In this document: in pieces, positions 42,623-51,742 of the stretch | How positions within the stretch are numbered: position 1 is the first letter of the stretch | How the letters are laid out: every line of letters starts with the position of its first letter | Source: Alkalibacillus aidingensis | GTDB taxonomy: Bacteria > Bacillota > Bacilli > Bacillales > Alkalibacillaceae | Reading direction: 5' to 3' | DNA length: 64,000 nucleotides | NCBI RefSeq assembly: GCF_014595945.1 | Contig: NZ_JABXWU010000001.1 | Span: forward strand, 744,001 to 808,000 | Position numbers and translations under genes: made by a program | The notes under the pieces: generated by a model | Database searches by the model: none | What the model was told of the DNA's origin: nothing | Seen by the model: only the letters and a program-made list of their open reading frames with translations

Positions 42623-43417
42623 TTATTTCATTCCTAATATCTTTTTAAATTTAGTCATAAACCCTTTTTCTTCTGCAAACGACATTAGTGGTACCGATTC
42701 ACCTAGAATTCTCCTCGAGATATTGCGATAGCAAATAGAGGCTTTAGTATCCGGCTGAAACGCTACGGGGTTACCGTGATGAGAAGCCTTAATCACTTCT
42801 TCATCATCCATAATAACGCCTAAAAGCTCAACCGATAAAGTTGAAACAATATCATCAACATCAAGCATATCTCCACTATCCATCATGTGTTTACGAATTC
42901 TATTGATGATTAAATGTGGGGCTTCTAACTCCTCTTGTTCAAGTAAGCCAATAATCCGATCAGCGTCTCTAACGCTAGATTTTTCTGGAGTAGTCACAAC
43001 AATAGCTTTATCGGCACCTGCTACAGCATTTTTATACCCCTGCTCAATACCTGCAGGGCAATCGATTAATATGTAATCATAATCAGGTTTCAACTCGTTA
43101 ACAATTTGTTTAATACCCTCAGGAGTCACTTGATTTTTATCACTAGATTGTGCTGCAGGTAACAGATGTAAACACTCAAATCGCTTATCTTTAACTAATG
43201 CGGCTTGAATCTTACAACGTTCCTCTAAAACATCAACAATATCAAATATAATTCTATTTTCTAAACCTAAGATCACATCTAAATTACGCAAACCAATATC
43301 AGTATCAATTAGACACACCTTTTGGTCTTGCAATGCTAAAGCAGTCCCCACATTTGCTGTAGTCGTCGTTTTACCGACGCCACCCTTACCAGATGTTATA
43401 ACGATTGCTTCCCCCAT
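42623..43417 (-). CDS. minD: Septum-site determining ATPase MinD
   Basis: A 264-residue membrane-associated ATPase that, with MinC, blocks division at the poles. The deviant Walker A is SGKGGVGKTTTT at 9-20, with the second lysine typical of ParA/MinD. Switch II is LIDCPAG. The C-terminus FMTKFKKILGMK is the amphipathic membrane-targeting helix. It follows minC with 1 base between them. Confidence 0.97.
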   Translation of the reverse strand: MGEAIVITSGKGGVGKTTTTANVGTALALQDQKVCLIDTDIGLRNLDVILGLENRIIFDIVDVLEERCKIQAALVKDKRFECLHLLPAAQSSDKNQVTPEGIKQIVNELKPDYDYILIDCPAGIEQGYKNAVAGADKAIVVTTPEKSSVRDADRIIGLLEQEELEAPHLIINRIRKHMMDSGDMLDVDDIVSTLSVELLGVIMDDEEVIKASHHGNPVAFQPDTKASICYRNISRRILGESVPLMSFAEEKGFMTKFKKILGMK

Positions 43418-43418
43418 C

Positions 43419-44090
43419 TTAAAATCCCCTTTCTGCTAGATCCGCTATTTCAGGACGGACTTTTTGAAGGTTATGTATCTCATCAAGTTCTATTTGCTCT
43501 GATGCTTGATTAATAAATGCAAATTCACGCTCAGAACCTTCAACTTCATAATCTGGTGCTCTACTAATCTTATTAGCAATTCTAATTTGATTTGGGTTCA
43601 TATGAGACGCTACGACGACACATTGCTCATTACTAGTATAACCTGCATGGGCAATTCCCTTCAACTTCCCAAGCACAAATATATTCCCAGTAGCAATAAC
43701 TGTAGCACCCGGATTGACATCACCTAGTATTAAAGCATCCCCATTTACTTCTAGAACTTGGCCTGATCTAATCGTTTTAACAAAGGTTTTAACCGTCGCA
43801 TGCTCAAACCAAGTCAGAGCTTCATCATGTGTTAATACATTGGATTTAATCGATTTGACGATTAATGAGCTGTCCCTTTCAACCATTTGCTTAATCTCTT
43901 CAATTTGCCATGGGTGCAAGTAACGATTTTGACAATGGATGGTGATATAAGTCTTATTATGAGTCATATTTGATTGAATTTGATTTTCAAGTTCTTTTAA
44001 TAACTTGGAAAAAGTACATTGATCATCTAAGTATACGATGATCCCTTGATTTGTACCTTTCATTGTAAGATATTCTTTAGATTCTGTCAT
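43419..44090 (-). CDS. minC: Septum-site determining protein MinC
   Basis: A 223-residue FtsZ inhibitor. The N-terminal domain (KGTNQGIIVYLDDQCTF) is followed by the C-terminal beta-helix (GDALILGDVNPGATVIATGNIFVLGKLKGIAHAG), which binds MinD. The ATG at 44090 (MTESKEYLTMKGTNQG) is about eight bases after GGGGTG and gives the normal length; the upstream GTG/ATG lack a site. It is downstream of mreD. Confidence 0.95.
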   Translation of the reverse strand: MTESKEYLTMKGTNQGIIVYLDDQCTFSKLLKELENQIQSNMTHNKTYITIHCQNRYLHPWQIEEIKQMVERDSSLIVKSIKSNVLTHDEALTWFEHATVKTFVKTIRSGQVLEVNGDALILGDVNPGATVIATGNIFVLGKLKGIAHAGYTSNEQCVVVASHMNPNQIRIANKISRAPDYEVEGSEREFAFINQASEQIELDEIHNLQKVRPEIADLAERGF

Positions 44091-44119
44091 TGAGGCACAC
44101 CCCATCACTACTATAAGTA

Positions 44120-44650
44120 TTACTTCATATTTTCAATCTCTTGCTTCCATTTGGAAAATCTTTTCGCAAAAATAGGATAAATAAGTAATAAAAATAATAT
44201 ATTAATCATAACTGTTGGTATTAACCGACTTAATAGATAATCATTAAGATCTAGTGAAATTTGACCAATCACTAAATACAAACCGTATATAATAAAATCA
44301 GCACTCACTAAGGCAATCACAATAAATAACAGCATGACAAGCATATTACGGTGAAAAAACCGCTTTAATACATGGATTAAATACAACGCAATTCCATAGC
44401 CCAACAAATAAACACCTAATACATTTGTATAAGCTAAGTCAATTATAAACGCAAATACAATCCCATTTAGTAATCCTACATATGAGTGCTCTTGATCATA
44501 AAACACAACCATAAGTGCTGCCAAAATTAATGTCCAATGTGGTATATAATAAAGATTACTTAACCACCAAGTTTGTGGGATTAACTCCACAGCAACACTT
44601 TCTAGAACTAAAAATAAAAACATAAATAACGGTAAGAGGAAGACCTTCAT
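44120..44650 (-). CDS. mreD: Rod shape-determining protein MreD
   Basis: A 176-residue membrane protein with about five or six transmembrane helices and the family segment FVFIDLAYTNVLGVYLLGYG-like (FAFIIDLAYTNVLGVY). It is part of the elongasome with MreB and MreC. Its ATG overlaps the mreC stop by 4 bases, so the two are translationally coupled. Confidence 0.93.
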   Translation of the reverse strand: MKVFLLPLFMFLFLVLESVAVELIPQTWWLSNLYYIPHWTLILAALMVVFYDQEHSYVGLLNGIVFAFIIDLAYTNVLGVYLLGYGIALYLIHVLKRFFHRNMLVMLLFIVIALVSADFIIYGLYLVIGQISLDLNDYLLSRLIPTVMINILFLLLIYPIFAKRFSKWKQEIENMK

Positions 44651-45516
44651 GAACCTTCCTCCTCACCATCAATTTCTGTTGAGTGAATATCTCGGTCAAC
44701 GACAATTACATGGTTGACATCATGTAAATCTGCAGCAGGCTCAACATAAGCAATAGTTGTTAAGCCGTAAGAATCTACTTCTACTGAAGTTATTTCACCA
44801 ATCATTAACCCTCTTGGAAACACTCCTCCCAGTCCTGATGTAACCACGGCTTGTCCTTCCTCTATTTCCTCTTCATTGGTTAATTCACGAAAAATCAATT
44901 GTTGTTCTTGCTCGTCATAATCCTCTACAAGGCCAAATATAGAATCATCGTCATCAACGATTGCCGATACCTGGTTCTCAACTCCAAAGCCACTTAACAG
45001 CTGAACTGTTGAGGTAAGCTGTGATGAGCTAGTCACCTTACCTACCATTCCTTCTGGTGTTATAACTGCCATGTTAGGCTCAACCCCATGACGTTTACCA
45101 CGATTAATCGTCACTTGTTCAAACCATCTTTCTGGACTTCTGGCAATGACCGTCGCATTGATCGACTGATAATCGCTAATGGATGATTCTACTTGGCTTA
45201 TTTCACGTAACTCTTCATTCTCTCGTTGTAGTTCATTGACCTCATATGCCAACGTCTTATAATCTTGTAATTCTTCTTTTAAAATTTGATTCTGTTGATA
45301 AACATCTCTCATTTCTCCCACATTATCAAACACCTCAATAAATCCATTAACAGGAGTATGGATAATGTTTTGGAAGAAACCGATCGTATCCAAAGCGAAC
45401 TGTGAAGGAAGACTTGTCGATACATCAGATCTTAGAGAGTAACCAATTAAAGTTACGATTAATATAATACATGTTAAAAAGACAATTAACTTTCTCTTTC
45501 TTAAAAACGATGGCAT
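44647..45516 (-). CDS. mreC: Rod shape-determining protein MreC
   Basis: A 289-residue bitopic membrane protein. One N-terminal transmembrane helix (LIVFLTCIILIVTLIGYSL) precedes a coiled coil (about residues 60-105) and an extracytoplasmic beta domain (ATVIARSPERWFEQVTINRG, VVTSGLGGVFPRGLMIGE). It links cytoplasmic MreB with cell-wall enzymes. It lies 15 bases after mreB. Confidence 0.96.
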   Translation of the reverse strand: MPSFLRKRKLIVFLTCIILIVTLIGYSLRSDVSTSLPSQFALDTIGFFQNIIHTPVNGFIEVFDNVGEMRDVYQQNQILKEELQDYKTLAYEVNELQRENEELREISQVESSISDYQSINATVIARSPERWFEQVTINRGKRHGVEPNMAVITPEGMVGKVTSSSQLTSTVQLLSGFGVENQVSAIVDDDDSIFGLVEDYDEQEQQLIFRELTNEEEIEEGQAVVTSGLGGVFPRGLMIGEITSVEVDSYGLTTIAYVEPAADLHDVNHVIVVDRDIHSTEIDGEEEGS

Positions 45517-45531
45517 AATTCTTGCACCTAC

Positions 45532-46572
45532 TTAACTTTCTATATTTCTTTCTGAGACATTTGGTGTATTTTTAAAATAGTCGATTTTCTCAAGGGCTCT
45601 ACCCGTTCCAACAGCGACACAATCTAATGGATGATCCGAAACGGATACTGGTATATCCACTTCCTCGCTGATCACCTCATCTAAATATAATAGCTTAGCA
45701 CCACCACCCGTTAACATAATACCTCGCTCGACAATATCTGATGAAAGCTCGGGTGGTGCTTCCTCCATCGCCTGTTTTACGGCTTCTACAATACGATTAA
45801 TTATGCTTCTAATTGCGTCTACTAATTCTTCATTACTAACTGAAATCGTGTGAGGTAAACCCGTGACTAGGTCACGACCTTTAATTTTCATCATATCATT
45901 TTCCTCAGTCTTACGTGCAGAGGCTAATTCTAATTTTAACTTTTCAGCAGTCGAATCACCAATCAATAAACCATATTTTTTGCGAATATATTGAACAATT
46001 TGATGGTCCATTTGATCTCCAGCCATTCTGAGGGAACGACTTGTCACAGTTCCCCCTAGCGAGATGATAGATACCTCTGTTGTGCCTCCACCAATATCAA
46101 CTATCATACTACCAGTTGGTTCCCAAACAGGTAAACCCGCTCCGATCGCTGCTGCAAATGGTTCGGAAATTGTGTATACTTCCTTAGCCCCAGCTTGCCT
46201 AGTGGCATCTAAAACTGCACGCTCTTCAACCATGGTAATACCAGAAGGGACACCTACAATCACTTTCGGTTTTCGGTTAAAAAGTGACTTGGTGTTAACG
46301 ACCTTACGGATATAATAGTTCATCATGGCAGCTGTCGTATGAAAATCAGCAATTACCCCATCTTTCATAGGTCTTATGATCGATATATTTTCAGGTGTTC
46401 TTCCGATCATTCTTTTAGCTTCATCACCTACTGCTACAATTTCTCCACTATAGTTATTTTTAGCGACATAAGAAGATTCACGCACAGTGATTCCTTTGCC
46501 TTTAACATAAACAAGTGTATTAGCAGTCCCTAAATCAATACCAAAATCTTTGTTAATAAAAGATGTACCCAA
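45532..46572 (-). CDS. mreB: Rod shape-determining actin MreB
   Basis: A 346-residue bacterial actin that directs lateral wall synthesis. Phosphate loop 1 is [13 protein letters not shown], phosphate loop 2 is [13 protein letters not shown], and the adenosine motif is [11 protein letters not shown]. Length is normal. It leads an mreBCD-minCD operon that ends at the terminator at 42576. The gap to radC holds the radC terminator. Confidence 0.97.
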   Translation of the reverse strand: MGTSFINKDFGIDLGTANTLVYVKGKGITVRESSYVAKNNYSGEIVAVGDEAKRMIGRTPENISIIRPMKDGVIADFHTTAAMMNYYIRKVVNTKSLFNRKPKVIVGVPSGITMVEERAVLDATRQAGAKEVYTISEPFAAAIGAGLPVWEPTGSMIVDIGGGTTEVSIISLGGTVTSRSLRMAGDQMDHQIVQYIRKKYGLLIGDSTAEKLKLELASARKTEENDMMKIKGRDLVTGLPHTISVSNEELVDAIRSIINRIVEAVKQAMEEAPPELSSDIVERGIMLTGGGAKLLYLDEVISEEVDIPVSVSDHPLDCVAVGTGRALEKIDYFKNTPNVSERNIES

Positions 46573-46640
46573 CCTGATCGTCCTCTCTACGTAGTAAATA
46601 TTATTACTATAAAGTACGCTCAGGTCTGGTTAAAAATGAA

Positions 46641-46679
46641 TAAGCACCACATTTAAACATAATTTTATTGTGGCGCTTA
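46641..46679 (-). terminator. Terminator of radC
   Basis: On the minus strand TAAGCGCCACA pairs with TGTGGTGCTTA across a 17-base AT-rich loop, followed by TTCATTTTTAA. It separates radC from mreB. Confidence 0.8.
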
Positions 46680-46791
46680 AATAAACATTAATATTTATAT
46701 TATACGAAAAAAAAAAAGAAATAGATAGATTTACAGCTCGCAAATATTTAGTCTTTTATGACTAAATTATAGACGGTTGTTAAGGTAAGGC

Positions 46792-47481
46792 TTATAAGTA
46801 CCCTTTTTCTTTTAAGGAAATATACTTGTGATCACCTATGACTAAATGATCTAACAATTCAATTCCGATCATTTTACCAGATTCAACTAAACGCCTTGTA
46901 ACATGGATATCTTCATTTGAGGGGGATGGATCACCTGAAGGATGGTTGTGAGCACAGATAATTGAAGCAGCAGACCGTTTAATCGCCTCTTTATACACCT
47001 CTCGAGGATGGACAATCGATGAATTAAGACTTCCGATAAAAATAGTTTGACGATGAATAATGCGATTTTTAGTGTCCAAATACAAACATACGAAATGTTC
47101 CTGCTTTAAGCCACGCATATCCTCCATCAAGAAATTAGCACCATCTTCAGGACTTCTAATAGTGTATTGATCACTTAGTTTGTAGGATTGAATTCGTTTA
47201 CCTAACTCTATACCTGCTAATAGTTGAACAGCTTTAGCTGTTCCAATTCCATTGATCATTTTCAGCTCCGTAATGGTAGCATCACGAAGTAATGATAAAC
47301 CTTCAAAATGCTTTAACACCCGGGTGGCTAATGATAGTGCTGAATTTCCTTTTGTTCCACTTCCAATTAAAATAGCTATTAATTCTTGATTTGACAAAGC
47401 TCTTGGACCACTTTGAATCAAGCGCTCCCTAGGTCGCTCATCTTTTGGAACATCTCTAATTAGGATCGTATCAGTTTTCAA
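46792..47481 (-). CDS. radC: RadC-family JAB domain protein
   Basis: A 229-residue protein with an N-terminal helix-hairpin-helix region (MINGIGTAKAVQLLAGIELG) and a C-terminal MPN/JAMM metal-binding motif (AHNHPSGDPSPSNED). The TTG at 47481 (MKTDTILIRDVPKDERPRERL) has GAGGAG nine bases upstream and gives the usual length; the ATG eight codons earlier has no ribosome binding site. Despite its name, a repair role is unproven. In B. subtilis maf lies next to it; here maf is missing. Confidence 0.92.
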   Translation of the reverse strand: MKTDTILIRDVPKDERPRERLIQSGPRALSNQELIAILIGSGTKGNSALSLATRVLKHFEGLSLLRDATITELKMINGIGTAKAVQLLAGIELGKRIQSYKLSDQYTIRSPEDGANFLMEDMRGLKQEHFVCLYLDTKNRIIHRQTIFIGSLNSSIVHPREVYKEAIKRSAASIICAHNHPSGDPSPSNEDIHVTRRLVESGKMIGIELLDHLVIGDHKYISLKEKGYL

Positions 47482-47545
47482 TAGAACTTGCTCCTCTCTT
47501 TTCATTAAACATTTACATTCTACAAAAAACTGACAATATAAACAA

Positions 47546-47570
47546 AGAGGGGAAAACTTATTTCCCCCCT
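47546..47570 (-). terminator. Terminator of spoIIB
   Basis: The minus strand has AGGGGGGAAA, a short loop, TTTCCCCT, then CTTTGTTTAT. It lies about 70 bases after the spoIIB stop. Confidence 0.78.
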
Positions 47571-47638
47571 GACAAACCTTGAATATTAGTCATATTTATG
47601 AAGATGTTTTACAAATAGTTAAGTTAAACAAATTTTAC

Positions 47639-48472
47639 TTAAATTGAATCGAAAAATAAATAAAAACATAGAAGAAGTGTCTGTTGTCCAAGTACAAACG
47701 AACTCTCATCATCTTGTTCTAACCGATTAACAATAACATTGGCTTGGTGAAGATAGGGATTGTTTTCAAAAGAACTTGGAACCTGGCTCAACCACTCTTC
47801 ACTTTGGGCAAGCCACTCGTCAGAAAGATCATCTGAATGAATAATATCCTGCCCCTCCATTAACCAAGTGTTAACTTCATCAGTTTCTTCTATTTCAACG
47901 TTAGTAAATGACCAACTTTTCACTAAGTAATCTTCATTTTTTTCAAGTCCTTCAGATTCCAAAAACTCAACAGCCAAATCCTTTGATTGATCAGTAGGTA
48001 ACAAGCTCGTTAGTAAATAATAATACTCTTCATCATCAGTTATAACTGATGGAAGATGAGCTAGTTCATCTTGAAATTCTACTGCATTTTCTTCTGTGGA
48101 AAACATACCTAGCTGAACGACTTCTGTAGTAGGTAATTCAATCTCTAAAGCTGTAGTTTCTGCACCTTCATTGTCCTCATTGGTTTCCTCTTCTTGCTCT
48201 TCATTTGAATCAACTGGTGTAGCTGTTGGAGGTTGTTGATCACCAGATATGTCAGCAAAGAAATACATCATTGAAAAACCAAATAAGGATCCGAGTACAA
48301 TTGCTAGAATTACTGCTCGCAAGATCTTTACCGAAGATCCTTTTTGATTAGAAAGTCCACCAAGTCCTTTTTTCTTTTTCTTAGGTGTCAAAATCTTCTC
48401 TAAATCATGTGAATGACGGTTATTGTTTGATTGTTGGTTCAACATGACGCGTACTTTTTTTTGCTCGTCCAT
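47639..48472 (-). CDS. spoIIB: SpoIIB-like SPOR-domain sporulation protein
   Basis: A 277-residue bitopic membrane protein. A basic cytoplasmic N-terminus (TPKKKKKGLGG) leads to one transmembrane helix near residues 50-72 (ILRAVILAIVLGSLFGFSMMY), an acidic Pro/Thr linker, and a SPOR-like domain (VQLGMFSTEENAVEFQDELA). SpoIIB helps septal wall thinning at the start of engulfment. Position between radC and the folC region matches B. subtilis. The protein is divergent, so the name rests partly on synteny. Confidence 0.8.
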   Translation of the reverse strand: MDEQKKVRVMLNQQSNNNRHSHDLEKILTPKKKKKGLGGLSNQKGSSVKILRAVILAIVLGSLFGFSMMYFFADISGDQQPPTATPVDSNEEQEEETNEDNEGAETTALEIELPTTEVVQLGMFSTEENAVEFQDELAHLPSVITDDEEYYYLLTSLLPTDQSKDLAVEFLESEGLEKNEDYLVKSWSFTNVEIEETDEVNTWLMEGQDIIHSDDLSDEWLAQSEEWLSQVPSSFENNPYLHQANVIVNRLEQDDESSFVLGQQTLLLCFYLFFDSI

Positions 48473-48570
48473 TTTTTTACCACCTTCATTCGTGTTGATA
48501 GAATCCTATCATAGTCCAAGTAAAAAAATACGAAAATTTTGTCACGTCTTTTCTCCATTTTAAGACAAAA

Positions 48571-48605
48571 AAACCTATATGAATGACTTTCATTCACATA
48601 GGTTT
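48571..48605 (-). terminator. Terminator of the diguanylate cyclase gene
   Basis: AAACCTATATGAATG and CATTCACATAGGTTT form a long stem (one mismatch), followed on the minus strand by TTTTTGTC. It lies 20 bases after the gene. Confidence 0.9.
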
Positions 48606-48625
48606 ACTGAGTAATTATATCTAAA

Positions 48626-50344
48626 TTAAGTAGCAATAGAAGCAACACGATTCTTTCCACTACGTTTCGCACCTACGTACATAGCACGATCGGCTTGACG
48701 GATAAGTTCTTCTGGAGAATCACAATGATCTGGATAAGTTGCAACACCAATACTAGCTGTTACATATACTTTTACATTTTCATTCTCGTTGGTCAAAGGC
48801 TTGAGTACGAACGGACGAGCAGATATGACTCTTAAAATCTCCTCAGCTATACCTAACGCTTCATCATGATTTATTCCCTTCAATAATACAGTGAATTCCT
48901 CTCCACCATATCGAGCAACAATGCCTAGATTCCCCATATATTCCTCTATCCTTTTAGCAAGTTCAACTAACACTTCATTTCCTGCCTCGTGGCCATATGT
49001 ATCATTTAATTGCTTGAAGGAATCTAAATCAAATAAGATAACAGATAATCTTTCTTCTAATCCTTTTTCTTCTAGGTCTAATGCGTATTCTTCAAGATGT
49101 TCCATAAAAAATCGATAATTGTATAGTCCAGTCAGACGATCACGTTGACTTTTATTTTTCTCATTTTGGTAGTGTCTAGCATTCTCAATCGCAACTGACA
49201 AGAAATTACCTAAGATCTCTAACAACATCAGATGATACTTTTCATAAGCGCGTGATTGTTTTGAGGCAACGACTAATACCCCAACAACCTGATTATTTCT
49301 TAGAATCGGAACACCTAAGACACTATAGACATCGTCAGGTAATTCGTGATCCGTTATTTCATTTATCTGGTTACGAGTTAGTAACATTTGACCTTTCTTA
49401 GTTTCATAAATTCGTCCAGCAAAGCCTTCTCCGTATTCTAGTGAAAGATCAAGTTTATCTCTTGAAGGATCATCACTGTTTGCGAAGCGAATAACGTTCA
49501 TGACTTGACTTGACCTCGTTATATCATAGACATAGATATAACTAAGAGGGATTAGCTTGACTACTTCATTAATAAACGTGTCTAAAACACTTTTGACATT
49601 CAACTTTTTTGACAGTTCATGTCCTATTTCACTTGTTTCATGAAGGTAAGTGTTGACCCTTGTTCCTTTATGATAAGTAGAAATGACAACAGATAACAGA
49701 ATAGCAGGAAAACCTACTATAAATATACCTGCTACACCAATTTCTAGATATAGTATATATAGAATAAGACCGATAGGGAAGATAAGCATCGTTATTAAGC
49801 CATCTACAAATAACGATTTTGGAACAGATAACAGCTTGTTCCCCTTAATATATACATCTATTAGAGTTAATAAAAACTGATTAATACAAATGGAGGCAAC
49901 AATATAGCCAACTAATGGGACGATTTCATCTACAGTACTTAAGGATAGAATACCGTGTGTGCCACCTAAAGTATAATAGACTCCTGCAGAAAAGATCGAT
50001 GTTAGTAGCAACATCGTTGAATTCGTGGCAATACGGTGGAATTCATTTTTCTTCAATCTAATTTTAATGAATAAAGCCACAAGGGCAAGTTGTGTTAATA
50101 TAATTTCAGCGAATAAACCAAAGTATAGAAAAATTGCAAAACTAACGCCGTTTATAAAAAAGATCGTTATGGATCCGACTTGTATCGGAAAGACTGCAAC
50201 TGCACAAATGACAACTGCAAAAGCGATTAAATCAAACCAATAATTAGTGAATGATGGTTCTAAAGTATTATATAAATAAAACAAAATCGTTGGAAAAAAA
50301 GTAAGCCAAATCAACCAGACTATAATATTCTTAGATCGCGTCAT
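48626..50344 (-). CDS. Membrane-bound GAF-GGDEF diguanylate cyclase
   Basis: A 572-residue protein. About seven N-terminal transmembrane helices (residues 5-225) are followed by a GAF domain (about 240-395) and a GGDEF domain (405-572) with the active-site motif GGEEF at 480-484 and the metal-binding FDLDSFKQLNDTYGHEAGN segment. It should make cyclic-di-GMP. The inhibitory RxxD I-site expected just upstream is missing (GNLGIVARYGG), so product inhibition by the usual route is unlikely. The layout recalls B. subtilis DgcP but has a membrane sensor. It occupies the place of comC and lies 13 bases after folC. Confidence 0.88.
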   Translation of the reverse strand: MTRSKNIIVWLIWLTFFPTILFYLYNTLEPSFTNYWFDLIAFAVVICAVAVFPIQVGSITIFFINGVSFAIFLYFGLFAEIILTQLALVALFIKIRLKKNEFHRIATNSTMLLLTSIFSAGVYYTLGGTHGILSLSTVDEIVPLVGYIVASICINQFLLTLIDVYIKGNKLLSVPKSLFVDGLITMLIFPIGLILYILYLEIGVAGIFIVGFPAILLSVVISTYHKGTRVNTYLHETSEIGHELSKKLNVKSVLDTFINEVVKLIPLSYIYVYDITRSSQVMNVIRFANSDDPSRDKLDLSLEYGEGFAGRIYETKKGQMLLTRNQINEITDHELPDDVYSVLGVPILRNNQVVGVLVVASKQSRAYEKYHLMLLEILGNFLSVAIENARHYQNEKNKSQRDRLTGLYNYRFFMEHLEEYALDLEEKGLEERLSVILFDLDSFKQLNDTYGHEAGNEVLVELAKRIEEYMGNLGIVARYGGEEFTVLLKGINHDEALGIAEEILRVISARPFVLKPLTNENENVKVYVTASIGVATYPDHCDSPEELIRQADRAMYVGAKRSGKNRVASIAT

Positions 50345-50357
50345 AACAAGACCCCTT

Positions 50358-51653
50358 TTAAGGATTTAAAGTGCTCAAATATTGCCTCACTTCAGAAATA
50401 AAATACAAAGAACCCGTCACAACCAAGACCTCATCAGCTTTCAACTTATCTCGCAGCTGTTCCAAAGCTAGCTTCCAGTCTCTTTCTACCAAAATGTCTA
50501 TTTTTTCAAACTTTTCTCTTAGTTCATAATATCCATATTTTTGGTGAAAGTCAAATGTAGTTATTGTAATATGACGATAGTTTTTGGTTAACAGCTTGAC
50601 CATTTGTTCAATAGGTTTGTTTTTAACAACTGAGCAAAGTATATGGATTTGATCTGTTCGATAACGCTGATTAAGAGTAGTAACTAACGTTTCTAAGGCT
50701 TCGTAATTATGAGCTCCATCTAAGACAATATCTGGTTCAGTTTGAATATATTCAAAACGTCCTGGCCACTTTGATTGCGTCAACCCGGTTTTAATTGCTG
50801 CTTTTGAATAAGAAAAGTTTTCTATTTCAGATAAGGCTAAGTAACCATGAATTGCTAAAGCCGAATTATTGATTTGATGTCTTCCAAACATAGTGATCTT
50901 GAGATGATCTAAGGTTAGCTTTTTAGACATATAGTGGAATTGTTCCCCCGTTGCACTAGAATGGTGATTCACAGTCTTAAATTCCTGACCTAATTGGTAA
51001 AGAGGGGATTGATTCTCCTGAGCAACTTTCTGAATAATCTGTTTAGCCGAAGATTGTTGAACACCAGAAATAACAGGAGTCTTCTTTTTTATGATTCCAG
51101 CTTTTTCATAAGTAATTTGTTCTAGGCTATCTCCTAATATATTCATATGATCATAACCAATTGTTGTAATGATTGAAAGTAGGGGATTGATTACATTGGT
51201 AGAATCCAACCTTCCACCTAACCCCACCTCTATAATCGCATAATCTACACCTTCTTTTTTAAAGTGTAAGAAGGCCATTACTGTAATAATTTCAAACTCT
51301 GTTGGTGAGCCAAGATCTGTTTCAGACAATTGTTTGCATAAAGGTTGGATTTGTTGGACTAATTCAACTAATTGTGACCCCGGAATCGGAATACCGTTGA
51401 TACTTATTCGTTCATTAAACTTTTCTATGTATGGAGAAGTAAAAGTCCCAACTTGATAATCATGCTCTTGAAGGATATTCCTTAAATAGGTAACTGTAGA
51501 TCCTTTCCCATTCGTACCAGCAATGTGAATCAATTTCAGTTCATCATGTGGACGATCTAACTGTTCTAATAACCACTCAACACGCTTTAACCCCGGTTTG
51601 ATTCCAAAAGTCAACTGTTGATGGATCCAGTCAATAGCTTCCTGTTCATTCAT
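50358..51653 (-). CDS. folC: Folylpolyglutamate/dihydrofolate synthase
   Basis: A 431-residue Mur-ligase-family enzyme that adds glutamate to folates. The ATP motif is AGTNGKGST, and family segments include FTSPYIEKFNERISING, AIIEVGLGGRLDSTN and VLDGAHNYEA. The ATG at 51653 (MNEQEAIDWIHQQ) fits the weak site AAGTGAG better than the GTG three codons upstream. It follows valS after a terminator, as in B. subtilis. Confidence 0.95.
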   Translation of the reverse strand: MNEQEAIDWIHQQLTFGIKPGLKRVEWLLEQLDRPHDELKLIHIAGTNGKGSTVTYLRNILQEHDYQVGTFTSPYIEKFNERISINGIPIPGSQLVELVQQIQPLCKQLSETDLGSPTEFEIITVMAFLHFKKEGVDYAIIEVGLGGRLDSTNVINPLLSIITTIGYDHMNILGDSLEQITYEKAGIIKKKTPVISGVQQSSAKQIIQKVAQENQSPLYQLGQEFKTVNHHSSATGEQFHYMSKKLTLDHLKITMFGRHQINNSALAIHGYLALSEIENFSYSKAAIKTGLTQSKWPGRFEYIQTEPDIVLDGAHNYEALETLVTTLNQRYRTDQIHILCSVVKNKPIEQMVKLLTKNYRHITITTFDFHQKYGYYELREKFEKIDILVERDWKLALEQLRDKLKADEVLVVTGSLYFISEVRQYLSTLNP

Positions 51654-51691
51654 TTTTGTCACTCACTTCTCTACTAGTCTATTTTAAACAA

Positions 51692-51732
51692 ATCGTTGAG
51701 CTACCCCTTTTATCAAAAGATAGCTCAACGAT
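51692..51732 (-). terminator. Terminator of valS
   Basis: ATCGTTGAGCTA and TAGCTCAACGAT are perfect 12-bp arms around a 17-base loop, followed on the minus strand by TTGTTTAAAAT. It lies 10 bases after the valS stop. Confidence 0.82.
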
Positions 51733-51742
51733 CCAACCATCA

